A stretch of DNA of 64,000 nt from Capniomyces stellatus (Eukaryota > Kickxellomycota > Harpellomycetes > Harpellales > Legeriomycetaceae): NCBI GenBank assembly GCA_001661515.1, contig LUVW01000019.1:62001-126000 (forward strand). The letters run 5' to 3'. Positions within the stretch are counted from its first letter, which is position 1, and the number at the start of each line of letters is the position of its first letter. The position numbers and the translations under genes were made by a program. The notes beneath the pieces were generated by a model. The model saw only the letters and a list, made by a program, of their open reading frames with translations, made no database searches and was not told the origin of the DNA. Shown piece after piece: positions 11,408 through 22,824 of the stretch.

Positions 11408-12560
11408 CTAAGGTTTCTTTGGTTTTGGTTTGGCTTCGGTTTCGGACAACGTTTTGATGAATATCTCATCTTTGGGGTGATCTATTTCGCCCTGATCAAA
11501 GGTGTATGACGAGCCAATAGCCAATAATCTACCATTATTGTTAAAGTCTAGTGAAGAGACGCCTGCAGCATATTTTTGGTATTGTTTTAGCCGCTTTTTG
11601 TTAACACCGTCCCATAAATTGACAACGCCGTCTGACCCGCCTGTAACAAAAGTGTGGTAAACAGGATGAAACGCCACATCGTTTACGGGATATACTATGT
11701 CAGTACCATCTACAGATTGACGGTGACACTTGAAAGCGTATTTAAGAGCCTGTACGCTCGCTGCTGGGTCGAAATACTCAACCGCGACACGTCCCTCAAT
11801 AGATGTTGTCACATACCCTTGACCATTAAGCATGCACTTGATTTTCCTAGTGGGGTACTTGAGTAGACTTTCACGTGTTTCTAATGGCGAGCTTCTATTC
11901 CTCAAGTCGTACAGCAAAATTTGCCGACCAGCCAATCCAACCACCAGCATATTATCAATCGTTGACAATGAGTAAACCCGCTCATTCATCTCTAATGTGT
12001 CTTGAAGCGGCTTTGGCGCTGATGCATCCCATAAACATACCGTTTTGTCCCAACTTCCCGTAACCAACATGTCAATATTTAGGTTGTAGTCCAGTGTGCT
12101 TACAGCATCCTTGTGTTCGCCGATAAAAATATCTGCTTTTCCATCTTGCCATCTAAAGATTTAAAATAGCACATAACATCCCAATGATCAATTTTTCATC
12201 TTGCTTTTCACACTTTGCGCTATTTTTGTTTTTGTGCTACTAAGCCATTTCTAGCGTTGATTTTATTTAATAGATTTCTTAAAGAAAATAAGACTGCCAG
12301 AAAAATCGAATAAAAACTTACAAATTTACAGTACAATCCAATCCTCCGGAATATATTTGCTGTCCAGAGCTAGAAAAACATGCACCTAAAACTGCCGCCT
12401 TGTGGGTTTCGTTTGTCGCGAGTAGCTTGTTCTGCGTTACATCATAAATCCGGATCTTTTTGTCCCATGAGGAAGCAAGTAGAATTTCTGGATTCGTAGG
12501 ATGGAAATGTATACTTGAAATACAATCCGTTGGTGGATCTGCTAGGCAAAAGTCTGTCAT
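11408..12560 (-). CDS. BUB3: Mitotic checkpoint WD40 protein BUB3
   Basis: WD40 propeller protein that binds BUB1 and MAD3/BUBR1 at kinetochores in the spindle assembly checkpoint. The minus-strand CDS joins 12560-12322 and 12152-11408 (intron 12321-12153), giving 327 residues, the usual BUB3 size. The ATG at 12560 opens with a short lead into PPTDCISSIHFHP. The splice gives SGGLDCTVNL-WQDGKADIFIGEHKDAV. BUB3-specific blocks include SSWDKKIRIYD, VTGSWDKTVCLWD, VGLAGRQILLYDLRN, EGRVAVEYFDP, YAFKCHRQ, VYPVNDVAFHP and FVTGGSDGVVNLWD. These separate it from the related mRNA-export factor Rae1/Gle2. The lysine-proline-rich C-terminus (KPKPKKP) is ordinary. Confidence 0.95.
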
Positions 12561-13739
12561 TTATTTTTATTTTGTTATACGGCGTCGCTATTTATTTATT
12601 TTTAGGTCTGATGGCGTCTGGGGAGAAAAGAGAAAGAGGAGAGCGTGAAGTTGGTGTTATGTACAAGGCGAATCGTTCAAATTCAGTCAAAATCCACACG
12701 TTTAACAGCCGCAATTATTATTTTTAGCAAGTAGCCAATTGCGATGAGCAAAACTACAAGTATTTTTTTATTTTTTTTACTTTGATCCTAGTTAAATTGA
12801 ATGTTTTTTTTTCTGCTGATAAAATACAAAAGTTCAAAACTCACGGAGTTTGGAAAAAAAAAAAAAAAAAACTAGCCCTATGACTTTTCGCTATATAGCT
12901 TTGTATTATTTATTTTACTTTATTTTACTTTATTTTACTTTATTGGCAAATTTGGTGAGCTCTTTTTAAAGGTGTTGGGTAATAACTGGAGGTTGGCATA
13001 CGCTGTTATTATGTCAAAATTTACTTTAAAATTATGGTAACCTTTACAGCATTTATTAAATAATATAGTCCAAGTAAGTATTGTTGCAATCGACACCAAT
13101 ATGCGTGATAAATCACACCATGATACTTCAATCTAAATAGATGCATCGAGTTTGAAATACTGATTCAAAAGCAGCTGGTGCTTTGCTCTGTAAAGAACGC
13201 AATAGCTGTCATAAAAGTACGCTGTATGTATATACTGTTTCTTTTTAGAGTAGATTTGACACCTGTATTGCGAAAATTTCTGGAGTCAGGGTTATCTGAT
13301 TAACAAAGAAAAAGTGACCATTTTAAATAATGTCACTGGAAAGTTAAAAATTAAACTGCGCATTCAACAAATCAGGCTGTTTCCTTTGTACCGATTATAA
13401 GCTTGTTCAAAAAGCCAAACACATATCAATAAAAAAACCACTTGTATACATGGCTGTTTTATACACTAAACAGAAGCGTTTATATATTGTACTAATAAAC
13501 AAACCCGAATATACTCGAGTATCCTATCCTGTCAACATCTTATCAAAAATACCGAGCAAAGAAATAGCCTATACGAATTTCAATAAATAATAAAAAGCAA
13601 AAGTCTACAAAAACATTTGAAGCAAACCCTCCCCGCATATAATCGATTTTCACATGCATCGCTTAGTCGGGTAATACCCAACTTGACCGAGCCTTAGTGT
13701 AACATAGTTTGGTTGGTTTGAACATTCAGCAAGAACGTT
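12561..13739. other. Intergenic region with short tandem repeat
   Basis: Contains the BUB3 promoter side and a 10-bp tandem repeat (TATTTTACTT, about three and a half copies, 12911-12944), plus a poly-A run near 12855. No gene is supported up to the LINE relic at about 13740. Confidence 0.5.
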
Positions 13740-14040
13740 CCTAGTATGTTTTTGGATATAAAAAAGGCTTGATGCTCGGTACACTATAAATGTTTTTCCG
13801 AGCATTTGGATGGATAGATAAAACTTGGTTAATAATATGGTATGACAAGAGCTCAATTCTGAGTTACAGAAATAAAAATGTTTGAAAAATCTGACGTTGA
13901 TTCGTAGACGTCTTTCAAAGAGCGAAGATCTAAATAGATCACAAACTAGCATCAACCCGCTATTGTGATTTCTAAACAACAACTTAAATGGAGTTCAAAA
14001 GCATGGCAGTAGTAGAATCACAATCCTTTGAAATAGAGAA
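13740..14040 (+). mobile_element. Degenerate LINE reverse-transcriptase fragment
   Basis: Plus-strand translation from 13746 reads MFLDIKKA, a stop, then CSVHYKCFSEHLDG, the LINE RT block usually seen as FLDIKKAYDSVPH. In another frame about 200 bases on (13951 onward), SINPLL-stop-FLNNNLNGVQKHG matches the later RT block of the type CP-SP-LF--FINDL--GV-K-G. Between them LSKSEDLNRSQT resembles the substrate-binding approach to that block. At least one frameshift and several stops show it is dead. No ends, poly-A tail or target-site duplication could be fixed; flanks may hold more eroded sequence. Confidence 0.65.
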
Positions 14041-14867
14041 TAAAATCTGAACCAACGCCTACTATTACAGCCAAATGAGCTTACTATTAGTAATTGATTA
14101 AATTTAAATGTTAACCTAAGGCTTGTTTGCAGTTAACAAACTACCTCTCATCTCTAGCTTGCAATTGATTATAAGATGATCTGCTACTTTCCAGCTAATC
14201 AAAAGTTAATAAAACATCAAGCCCAATTCGATTAAAAGATTAGCACTTTAAGGGAATGTATAGTGGAGTGTATAGGGGGAGCAATTATACAAGGAAGTAG
14301 ATAACAACCTAGCTAGGCAGACCTCATCTCTATTAATATTTGTGTTAATGCTAGCAATTTGGGATTTTCTGTTTTTCCATTTCACCTTTCAATATTGACC
14401 AATAAAAGCGAAGTAAATAGTGGAAATTATGAAGAAAATTAGCACTAATAAATAAGCAATCTAAAGCTACCAAATTAATAAAATATCACATGTAAAACAA
14501 CAAAATTGGGTATATTCCATTACTAAAGGTGAATTCTTTGCCATTAAACGTAAAAATTATAAACAAAAAAATACGTGTAAATAATCCAGCTAAAATGCTG
14601 TAATCGAAATAAAAAGTAAAGCAACAATCTCAAAATAAAATAAAATAAAAACTGCATTTTAAAACCCAATATATTCTCTATCACCCGAAGGGAAATTAAT
14701 AACGACTTTCTTTTTTAACGCTCTAACGATTATTCTAGCAAAAGCGATTAGATAGACAACTATCCATAATACTACCACTGAGATTCAACACTTTTTGAAA
14801 AGAAAAAAAAACAAAAGCTAAAATCAACCAAACCCAAATAACAACGGAACGATTCACAGCAAACAGA
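14041..14867. other. Upstream region of the acyltransferase gene
   Basis: AT-rich, no gene seen. It could include further eroded element sequence at its left end. The last 150 bases are A-rich and pyrimidine-poor leader sequence for the gene at 14868. Confidence 0.5.
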
Positions 14868-16221
14868 ATGGCTCAAATACCGCTGATTTATGAAGGTTTT
14901 GCGCGCATATTTGCTGCACTTAGATTGAACAAGCTTCCGTTTCAAGCAGAGTATTATCTTAAAGTGACAATACTGACATTTTACACATTTTTATCGGCCA
15001 CATTGGCTATTCTCGTTTCGCCTTACTTCATTTACACGAACAAGCGCAGCCAGCTTAACTGGGTCTTTGGACAAATATACTACTTCCTAGCAAGCAGAAC
15101 TCTTGGACTTGAAGTTGAAATCGAAGGGCATGATATTTTGCTGAACCATGAGGGACCATGTGTGTTTATTGCAAACCATCAAAGCGCCGCTGACTCTATT
15201 TGGCTCAGTAAAGTAATCCCAGTTAAATCGGCTATTCTTGCAAAAGAGTCTGTCAAGTACTTTCCATTGCTTGGTTGGCTAAGTAAGTATTACACCATAC
15301 CATACCATACCATACCATACCACATCACATCACATCCTTTTATTTTTATTTTCCCTTGACTGCTTTTAAGAAAACAAAATCTTGTAAACTAGACACTTGA
15401 CAAATCTTCAACCTACAACTCAATCTGGCTAAATTAGTGGTGCTGGGTGATGATATATTCATCAAGCGCGGGAATAAGCAATCAATTAGTGATATGTTCA
15501 GAAAGGCTTCAACAACTCTGTTGGATAAAGAGGTAATGGACAAGTTAAATGAATCATATTTTAAACGTGCCATTTGATAATTACTACGGGTATTGATGGA
15601 AAAAAAACAAGTGTCGTTATAAAATGGCTTTAACAAACAAACAATCGCATGTACGCGTGTATACTTACGTATTGTGGAAATAGGTCGGCGTATTTGTATT
15701 CCCCGAAGGAACCCGTGCCATCAATCCTGATAAGCCTGGGATGATACCGTTCAAAAAGGGCGCCTTTCTTTTAGCCACTTACTCAAAATGCCCAATTATT
15801 CCTATTGTTGTTTCAGACTTGAATAACATCTACTCGGATCTGTACAAACACTGCTCACCCGGTGTAATTAAGGTCAAAGGTAATGCGTACCATTAAATTA
15901 TAGATGGATGGTTTGGCTAATATGAAGAAATGAAAAAAATTGATAAAATTGAAAAAAACAACATAAATGCTGGCTATAGATAAATATCAATAGTTGTGTG
16001 TTTCTAATGATGAGTTCTATTTACAATCTTATTCTTGAACTTGTATATATATAACAGTTTTGCCCCCAATTTCTATGAAAGGCAAGAAAGAAGATGACCT
16101 TGAAGGGGTTATTCAAAGCACTTGGGATATGATGCACAAAGAATTACTTGAAATCTCGCCAAAGCGAGTTGAGCATGTTAAGAAGCGTGCTCAAGGAGCA
16201 TCAACTATAAAACAGGACTAA
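14868..16221 (+). CDS. SLC1: 1-acyl-sn-glycerol-3-phosphate acyltransferase
   Basis: Acylates lysophosphatidate to phosphatidate in glycerolipid synthesis, normally at the ER. Four exons, 14868-15282, 15438-15532, 15684-15879 and 16058-16221, sum to 870 bases and 289 residues. The N-terminus carries membrane segments (about residues 28-58). The catalytic HX4D motif is NHQSAADSIWL (exon 1), and the phosphate-binding FPEGTR motif starts exon 3 as VFVFPEGTRAINPD. Exon 2 supplies the GDDIFIKRGNKQ block and exon 4 the VLPPISMKGK block followed by the usual C-terminal helix. Intron 1 holds an ATACC repeat (about 15293-15334) that also reads through as a false extension of exon 1. Close to family length; a general LPAAT rather than a lysocardiolipin enzyme is inferred. 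Confidence 0.94.
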
Positions 16222-16583
16222 GTTGCCATAACGCCTATTTATACCGCCTCAGCAAAACAATTTATGACTTGGTTGAGTATAAAAAAATCCCTAGTTTTCA
16301 CTACTTATATATATATATATATATATACTTTACTTTACTTTACTTTGCCTATATAGCATGGGGGCTTTGCTCCAAGATTCCAAAGTACTTTTAGTTTTTA
16401 TTAAATTATGCGATAACGAAAATAAAGAATGCCTTTTTATATCAAATGGTAAAACTGAAAAAATACTTTTAATAAAAAAAAAACTGAGAAAATACACTTT
16501 GCTCTGCCACGTCTAGATATACAGAGCTGAAAGCTGTGTATGTTATACGCGCGTACTACGTACTAAGCCAGACCCGTCCCCTT
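16222..16583. other. Convergent intergenic region
   Basis: Facing 3' ends of the acyltransferase and the OB-fold gene. Contains a TA run (about 16307-16326) followed by an ACTTT repeat (16327-16346). No coding signal. Confidence 0.6.
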
Positions 16584-17842
16584 TTAGCTTGGTTTATATG
16601 CCTGTGACAATACTGATAGATTTGGTGAAGCCATAAATCCAGAGTCATCCAGGTCGATGTTGTCATCTGAGATAATATGGATATCCTTTAAATTCCCATT
16701 CGAGCCATCGCTGGCCCCTTCAATAACTTTGGAAGTTCGTGCTTTTTTATAGCTTGTTTCGGTATCACCCAGCTCGCCACCCAATGTATATTTAGCGCTG
16801 GTTCTTTTGTATGCGTTTTTATTTTTACTCACTGTTTCCAACAGTTTGGCTTGCTTGTGGTCCGGCTCTGGATCCAATACGCCAAAGTATATCGACGACT
16901 GGATATTTAAAGCCTCGATAATTCTCAGGCTGGTTTTGCTGTAATCGTTGCTAAGATCCAAGCTAGAATGTCGGTTCAATGTAGTAACGATAATTGTTTT
17001 TAGACTAAAACACACAAGCACAAGTGCCAACATTGTATATTCTAGTTTAGTCAAGCTTGTTACCTTTCAACCAGAAGGTACTTGTCACTACCTGTTCCTA
17101 ACCCAAGCTCACAATTCCTGGTAACAGGTTTGATTTTTCCATAAATTTCTGCTGTAACCCCTATTAAACTTTTGTTATTTAGATCCTCAATCGACTCCAA
17201 CACTTTATAGTACAAGCACTTTGATTTATGCTTTTCAAAAACATTGGCATCCCTACTATGGCTTTCATAAGTCTCGCTTTCTAATCCCAATACGTCTTGG
17301 TAATTCCCAGCAGATTTAGGATCCGTTCCACTTGGGCTGCTGGATCCACTCTTGAGCTCGTTGAATTTGTTCTTAAATTCTGCAATAATATCCCTTCGCT
17401 CTGTTTTGGCTGGCGACGCTATCGAGCATAGTAGTAGCCCAGTGCCATCGTCTATATATAGCATGGTGGTTTAAATTTTAGAGTTGTCTCGGTAAATAGT
17501 GGAAGTTTCTAGAACCACGGTGCTCGAAGTTGAAGACAGTAAACAAAAATAAGCCATATGACTCTACTTGCCTAACAAAAACTCAATGTGCTCATTCCCC
17601 TCCACATTCACAATCTCGTGTTTAACAATAATGCCAAATACTCTGACATTAACAAAATTTAACACAGGTTTTAACCCCATTCCAGTTCCGATCTTTGGTT
17701 CAAAAGACCAAAAATAGTGTGGGTATCTGTGGCGCTCCTCAGAGCCCAGATTTACACCTTCATTGCCGTGATTTAATTTTGAATTTTGAATCTGGCTGTT
17801 GAACAGCAAAGCCCCGACTTCTTTGTTCAAACTGTGAATCAT
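16584..17842 (-). CDS. OB-fold protein, STN1-like telomere factor
   Basis: The minus-strand CDS joins 17842-17572, 17451-17064 and 17004-16584 for 359 residues. The start is the first ATG after an in-frame stop. The N-terminal 190 residues look like an STN1 OB fold: YPHYFWSFEPKI, then VNVRVFGIIVKHEIV, then HIEFLLDDGTGLLLCSI, where DDGTG is the STN1/RPA2 hallmark. Producing that motif needs a GC-AG intron (17571-17452; donor AG|GCAAGT), which fits the known GC-donor consensus exactly. A Gly/Ser loop and a second strand set (LIGVTAEIYGKIKPV) complete the fold. The last 140 residues are Lys/Ser/Asp-rich with no winged-helix domain that I could see. In the family STN1 binds single-stranded telomeric DNA with TEN1/CTC1. 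RPA2 is the main alternative. Confidence 0.65.
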
Positions 17843-19041
17843 GGATTCCAATACGTAATCTTCAACTTTGTTTTTTTTTATACCTGTTACAGGCGCAAAT
17901 CTCTCGGCTGTGTGATCAACAGGGCTTTTCGATCTCTTTATGGTTTGAATAAAACAGAGTTATCAGAATATTACTCTAGCTTAATTTCGGCGAAGTCGGA
18001 TTTTGGTCAGATTTAAAATAAAATAGGCATTACGCTATAAGCAAATCGAGATTACTTGGGACTAGTAGTTTGATATAATGAAGGGTGGATGAAAATAAAA
18101 TCAATCATGAGTATGCTATTCAATCTACTAGCAGCTATGAATTGGATTTAAATCATACCATCAATTCACAAGGACTGTTTATCTCCAGGTTGAAAGTTAA
18201 TAATGGAATTGTCTTTATTTAAGGGAGCACCGGCAGTAACCCAAGTTGGAATCTTGTGGGCTGAGATCTAAATTGCTGTGAGTGGATGTAGTGCAACTAC
18301 AAAAATAAAGGAAGTGAGGAATAAAAAGGCGAGGAAGGCAAATTGACTAGGATTAAGACTTGAGAATTATAAAAACACTGGTAAATAATAAGATTCGGGT
18401 TTGTACTTGGAAAGAATTAATAAACAAATAAAAACAACTCGAGGCAAACCGTTTATTGGCTGGAGAAAATAAATCGAGGAATTAATAAGGGGGAAAATGT
18501 GATTTAAAGGAACTGTTTGTGAAAATAAATAGGTGTGTAAAGATAAAGCCAAGCAATATGGTTGGCAAAAAATAAAAAACTGAAAAATGAGAGCGGAAAA
18601 TGGAAGCAAAGTATGGAAAAAAGGATTGGAAAAGAGCGCATAATTTCAATTAAAAAGAAAAGTGCTCATAGTTATTAAGAGAATAAATAAAGAACGAGCC
18701 TAGAAAAGCTTGTCACCAAAAGCAAACGTAATTAATAAAATGAGCAAGCAGGAATTGGAATTGGAATTGAAATTGAGCTTTGTCAATTAATTAAATGGGG
18801 GGAAAGAAAACGAAATTTGAAGTTGTCGTTTTATGTTTTGTAATTTGTAGTTTGTTTAGTAAACAAAAAATATATATAAAAAGTAAGGAACGAGTGTTGT
18901 AATTTGTGTAAACAAAGATATACAACTAAGGTATAGTAAATTGTATTCAATAGCAACAATAATAAAAATCAGTGAACTAGAGTAGAAAGCAAAGGGGTCA
19001 AAAAAAATAAAATAAAGACAAAAAAAAAAAGCTGAAACAGA
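17843..19041. other. Divergent promoter region
   Basis: Lies between the starts of the OB-fold gene (-) and the carboxypeptidase gene (+). The frame of the OB gene stays open upstream to about 17950 but has no ATG. The right part (18300-19040) is strongly purine-rich on the plus strand (A and G), as often seen in leaders here. No gene seen. Confidence 0.5.
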
Positions 19042-20622
19042 ATGAAGGGCAAGGATTTAAAAAGCCTGGTGAGTATGCTGTTTATGGCATTGGGGGTGGC
19101 CAACGTGGAAGGTATGGGGTATAAGCAGAAAGTGCTTCGACCAGAAGGAGATATATACGCGCAGAAGGGGCACACATGGGTAAATGAGCCATTTTTGTAC
19201 TCGGAGGGTAGTTTGGAAAGCTATAATGCAAAAAAAAGTATGGTAAAGCAAATGGGAAAAGAGGAGCAGGGCTGGAAAGCAACTGTGGCAATGGAGGAAC
19301 TGAAAGGGTACCAGTTGAGGGTCAAGGAGCCAAAACTGTGTGTTTCTGAAGGAGATCTGAGTTATTCAGGGTATTTGGATATAGAGGAGAAGAAGCACTT
19401 CTTTTTCTGGTTCTTTGAGGCAAAGAATAAAAAAAAGGATGCGCCAATAATACTGTGGATGAACGGGGGACCAGGATGTAGCTCGTTCACAGGATTGCTG
19501 ATGGAGTTGGGGCCATGTAGGGTGAATGAGTTTGGAAATGGAACGGTGCTGAATGAGTACGGGTGGAATAACGAGGCGCATGTGATATTTATTGACCAGC
19601 CAATGAATGTAGGGTTCTCATATGGACAAGATAGGTTTGGGTCTTTGGCAGCAGGCAAAGATGTGTACGCGTTTATGCAGCTGTTCGTTAGCGAGTTCAA
19701 GGAGTACAAAGACAGCAAGATACATGTGTTTGGAGAAAGCTATGCGGGACATTACGTGCCAGCAACAGCAAAAGCAATTAATGAAGGGAACGAAAAGCTG
19801 GCCGAAAAGAAGAGTGGTTCAGATACCACGTTAGTACATTTGAATTTGGAAAGCATCGGAATAGGAAATGGACTGGTTGATCCACTGGAGCAATACAAAT
19901 ACTATGGAACAATGGCGTGTAACTCAACCTACCCACCAGTTCTGAGCCAACAAGAATGTGACAAAATAGACAGCTACTACCCAACATGTGCAAGCCTAAT
20001 TAAGCCGTGCTACCAGTACCAGAACCAGCTTGCATGCGTACCACCATCATACTATTGTAACTCCAAAATGATGATGCCATATTACAACGCAAAACTAAAC
20101 CCATATGACGTAAGAACCAAGTGTGAGGGTGGCAATTTGTGCTATCCAATAATCGACAGTATCGAAACATTTTTAAACAAACCTGAGGTGCAACAAGAGT
20201 TGGGAAGTGATGTAAGCAAGTTTGAGTCGTGCAGCAGGAAAGTGTACACTGGGTTTTTGCTGAATGGCGACTGGATGAAACCATACATGAACGAGCTTCC
20301 CAAACTTTTGAGCAGTGGAATCCGAGTTTTGGTGTTTGCTGGGGATGCTGACTGGATATGCAATTGGATAGGCAACAAACACTTTGTTGATAACTTGGAT
20401 TGGGAATTCAAGTCCGAGTACAACAAGCAACCAGAACTAATCTGGAAGTCGACCATTGTGCCTGACTCCAAGTTTAATAGCTACTCTGGTGGTGGGACTA
20501 TCAAGAGCTTTGGCAACTTGACATTCCTTAGGATTTACGAGGCTGGTCATATGGTTCCTTATGACCAGCCAGAAAACTCACTGGATATGATTAACAAGTG
20601 GATGAAGAATAAACTGGCCTGA
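19042..20622 (+). CDS. Serine carboxypeptidase, family S10 (CPY-like)
   Basis: Secretory or vacuolar carboxypeptidase removing C-terminal residues. Single exon, 526 residues. The N-terminus (residues 1-24) is a short basic start plus a hydrophobic stretch ending VEG, a likely signal peptide; a propeptide-like, charged region follows to about residue 95. S10 hallmarks: NGGPGCSS (141-148) forming the oxyanion hole, GESYAGHYVP with catalytic Ser233, GDADWICN with catalytic Asp437, and AGHMVP with catalytic His503. Several cysteines in the 290-370 insertion are typical of CPY-type enzymes. No C-terminal membrane anchor is seen. It converges on the gene ending at 20806. Whether it is vacuolar or secreted cannot be told from sequence alone. 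Confidence 0.96.
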   Translation: MKGKDLKSLVSMLFMALGVANVEGMGYKQKVLRPEGDIYAQKGHTWVNEPFLYSEGSLESYNAKKSMVKQMGKEEQGWKATVAMEELKGYQLRVKEPKLCVSEGDLSYSGYLDIEEKKHFFFWFFEAKNKKKDAPIILWMNGGPGCSSFTGLLMELGPCRVNEFGNGTVLNEYGWNNEAHVIFIDQPMNVGFSYGQDRFGSLAAGKDVYAFMQLFVSEFKEYKDSKIHVFGESYAGHYVPATAKAINEGNEKLAEKKSGSDTTLVHLNLESIGIGNGLVDPLEQYKYYGTMACNSTYPPVLSQQECDKIDSYYPTCASLIKPCYQYQNQLACVPPSYYCNSKMMMPYYNAKLNPYDVRTKCEGGNLCYPIIDSIETFLNKPEVQQELGSDVSKFESCSRKVYTGFLLNGDWMKPYMNELPKLLSSGIRVLVFAGDADWICNWIGNKHFVDNLDWEFKSEYNKQPELIWKSTIVPDSKFNSYSGGGTIKSFGNLTFLRIYEAGHMVPYDQPENSLDMINKWMKNKLA

Positions 20623-20805
20623 ATTAATTAGAATTTGAGCTATTTGTTTTTCTTGTTTTCTTGTTTATTTATTTGTTTATTTGTTTGTTTGTTTATCTAT
20701 ATATATCTATTGGTTGTAGGCTACTGACTGCATGTTATTGATTGAAGGTTCTAATAAACACTAATCTACGTGAATAAGGCTTTATGGTGCGATTATTTGG
20801 TCATG

Positions 20806-22824
20806 TCAAACTAATTTTGAGTTTGAGCCAAGGCTGTCGCCATTTATCAGCTCCAGCTCTGCTTGGCTAAGAGCAAAGTTGACTTTGGAGTTTGATTTAT
20901 CATCGACAGTGCTGGAGTTGTTATTGCTATTGTTATTGCTTACGATGCTGGTGTTCAAATGTGATCTGGTTCCGGTGTTATATTTTGACCTTAAGCTTGG
21001 ATCAGAGCCAGTATTTGCATTTGTATTTGTGTTCGCATTCATGTCTGCATCTTCATCTACGCGTGTACGCGTGTCTGCGTTTGTGTTCGTGTTCGTGTTT
21101 GTACTAAATCCAAAAGCATTGTCTATTTTTGCACTCGAGTTATATCTGGAAGTGTACTTATATTTGGATTTAGGTTTGGTCTTGAATATGGAGACATTGC
21201 TGATGTTGCCAATATTGAACCTGGAACTAAAATACGTGTTTATGCTCCCATTAGTGTTATCATTGCCGAAATTCTGTTGATTGCTATCCATTCCCCTCGT
21301 TATTGGATGGTTTAGAATTGTCGACTGCTGATACAATGACAAGTCGATTATGGAATCCATATTGTTGTTATTAAACTGATTTGATTGGCTTTTTGCTGCA
21401 TTGCTTGTAAAGTCATCCAGCATCTGTGCAATATTGCTAGTAGCATTGGTATTGTCTTTATTGTTGTAGACATTCCGGTTGTTGGAAGAAGAAAAGTCTT
21501 TATCCTGAATCTCTTCCAAGTCTACTTGGTTTCTGTTGAGTATCTGGATGTCAAGTAATTGGTTTCTTAGCCCAACGTTGAGCGTGCTGATACAGAATAG
21601 AATCGATACAAAAATCATCAGGTCAAGCAGCAGTACTAGAACCAAAAACGATATCAGGTAGTTCTTGTAAATAACATACTGAACGGACTTCTCCCCAGTA
21701 AAGTATGAATTGATATAGTGCACCGCGTAGCTTAAAAGTATCGAAAACCCAAAGTACATAAACAAGCAAATGTACATCAGCCACTTCATCTCTTGGATAA
21801 TCTACAATATGTTTAAGTGTTTATGTAGGCTTCAGTAAAAACACTGTTTCATTTATACTATACCTACAAATGCTAAAATGCCGCACTTACCGAAAACTGT
21901 GTCATTATCAAAGTTCCGCAACAAACAAATAGCAAAAAAACTAGCACAAAAACCGACTGCCCTACTCCTCCTTCATTGATCCGAACATCACCAACAATAA
22001 AAAATGCAGCAAACTGGACAAACAGTAAAAACGAAAACAAAAACTCAAGAATCAACAGTCCAAGCAACACCTGCTGCTTCAGGTAGCAACGCTTTAGTTC
22101 TAAATCTGCACCCAACGCCCTGTACAGTAGCCACCCAAACTCTTTCTTTAGCTTGAAATTGACTATGCTGAATTTGGCTGCTATCAAAATAACCGAGTTT
22201 GTTATTATTAATGCCGAAAGGTAGTTTGTGTTCTGCAGCTTCCCGATCTGCACTGTCTGTGCTACTGTGTATATTACTAGGCCAATGTTAAGCCCCAGCT
22301 CTGTCGCCGCAATCAAGATATTCTTTGCCTTCATCTAATTAATAAACACAAAATGCGCACATTTTATCGACCCGCAGCCCAAGTTTATGTTATTGCTATC
22401 CAACCAACAACCACTTTAGCTATATATAGTTTAGTATTTACCGCATATACTATCATTACAAGCCCAACAACTTGCATAAATATAAACATATATCCATATA
22501 GCTCGTACGGCTGCCTCTCTCCTACATCGTCATCGTCCGATGCTCGTATTCTATATACAACAAAACTTTCCAACACCACATTAATCAACACTTGCATTAA
22601 CCCCACTGCTACATGCACATACATCCACTTTGACCATTCCCGGCCTTTTAGAAACGGATTCTATATTTTATTAATATGTATTAACTATTTGCTTTTTCCA
22701 ACTTTTCTCCTTTATTTTCATTCCTTGCTTTCAAAAAGTAAAAAAAAACAAAGTGATTTGGCAACGGTGGGTAGTTTACACCCATTTTAATTATTTATAT
22801 AAAGCCACTTACATCTAGTGCCAT
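20806..22824 (-). CDS. Polytopic membrane protein, possibly UPF0658-like
   Basis: Minus-strand CDS of four exons, 22824-22813 (12 bases, MALD), 22660-22442, 22334-21891 and 21801-20806; all introns phase 0, total 556 residues. The joined N-terminus reads MALDNPFLKGREWSKWMYVH. About eight hydrophobic segments follow in the first 310 residues: near VHVAVGLMQVLINVVL, YGYMFIFMQVVGLVMIVYA, TELGLNIGLVIYTVAQ, LSALIITNSVILIA, LLILEFLFSFLLFVQFAAFF, FVLVFLLFVCCGTLI, LMYICLFMYFGFSILL and FLVLVLLLDLMIFVSILFC. The remaining 240 residues are a hydrophilic Asn/Asp/Thr-rich tail, with Asn-Thr repeats near residues 470-510. The layout recalls the fungal UPF0658 Golgi membrane family, from memory only; no catalytic motif is visible. 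Confidence 0.7.

Noticed and set aside
13650..13982. 110-codon minus-strand open frame
   Set aside because: It is the antisense of the LINE relic; the plus strand explains the region.
22353..22790. 145-codon plus frame
   Set aside because: Antisense to exons and introns of the membrane-protein gene, whose splice model closes in frame.
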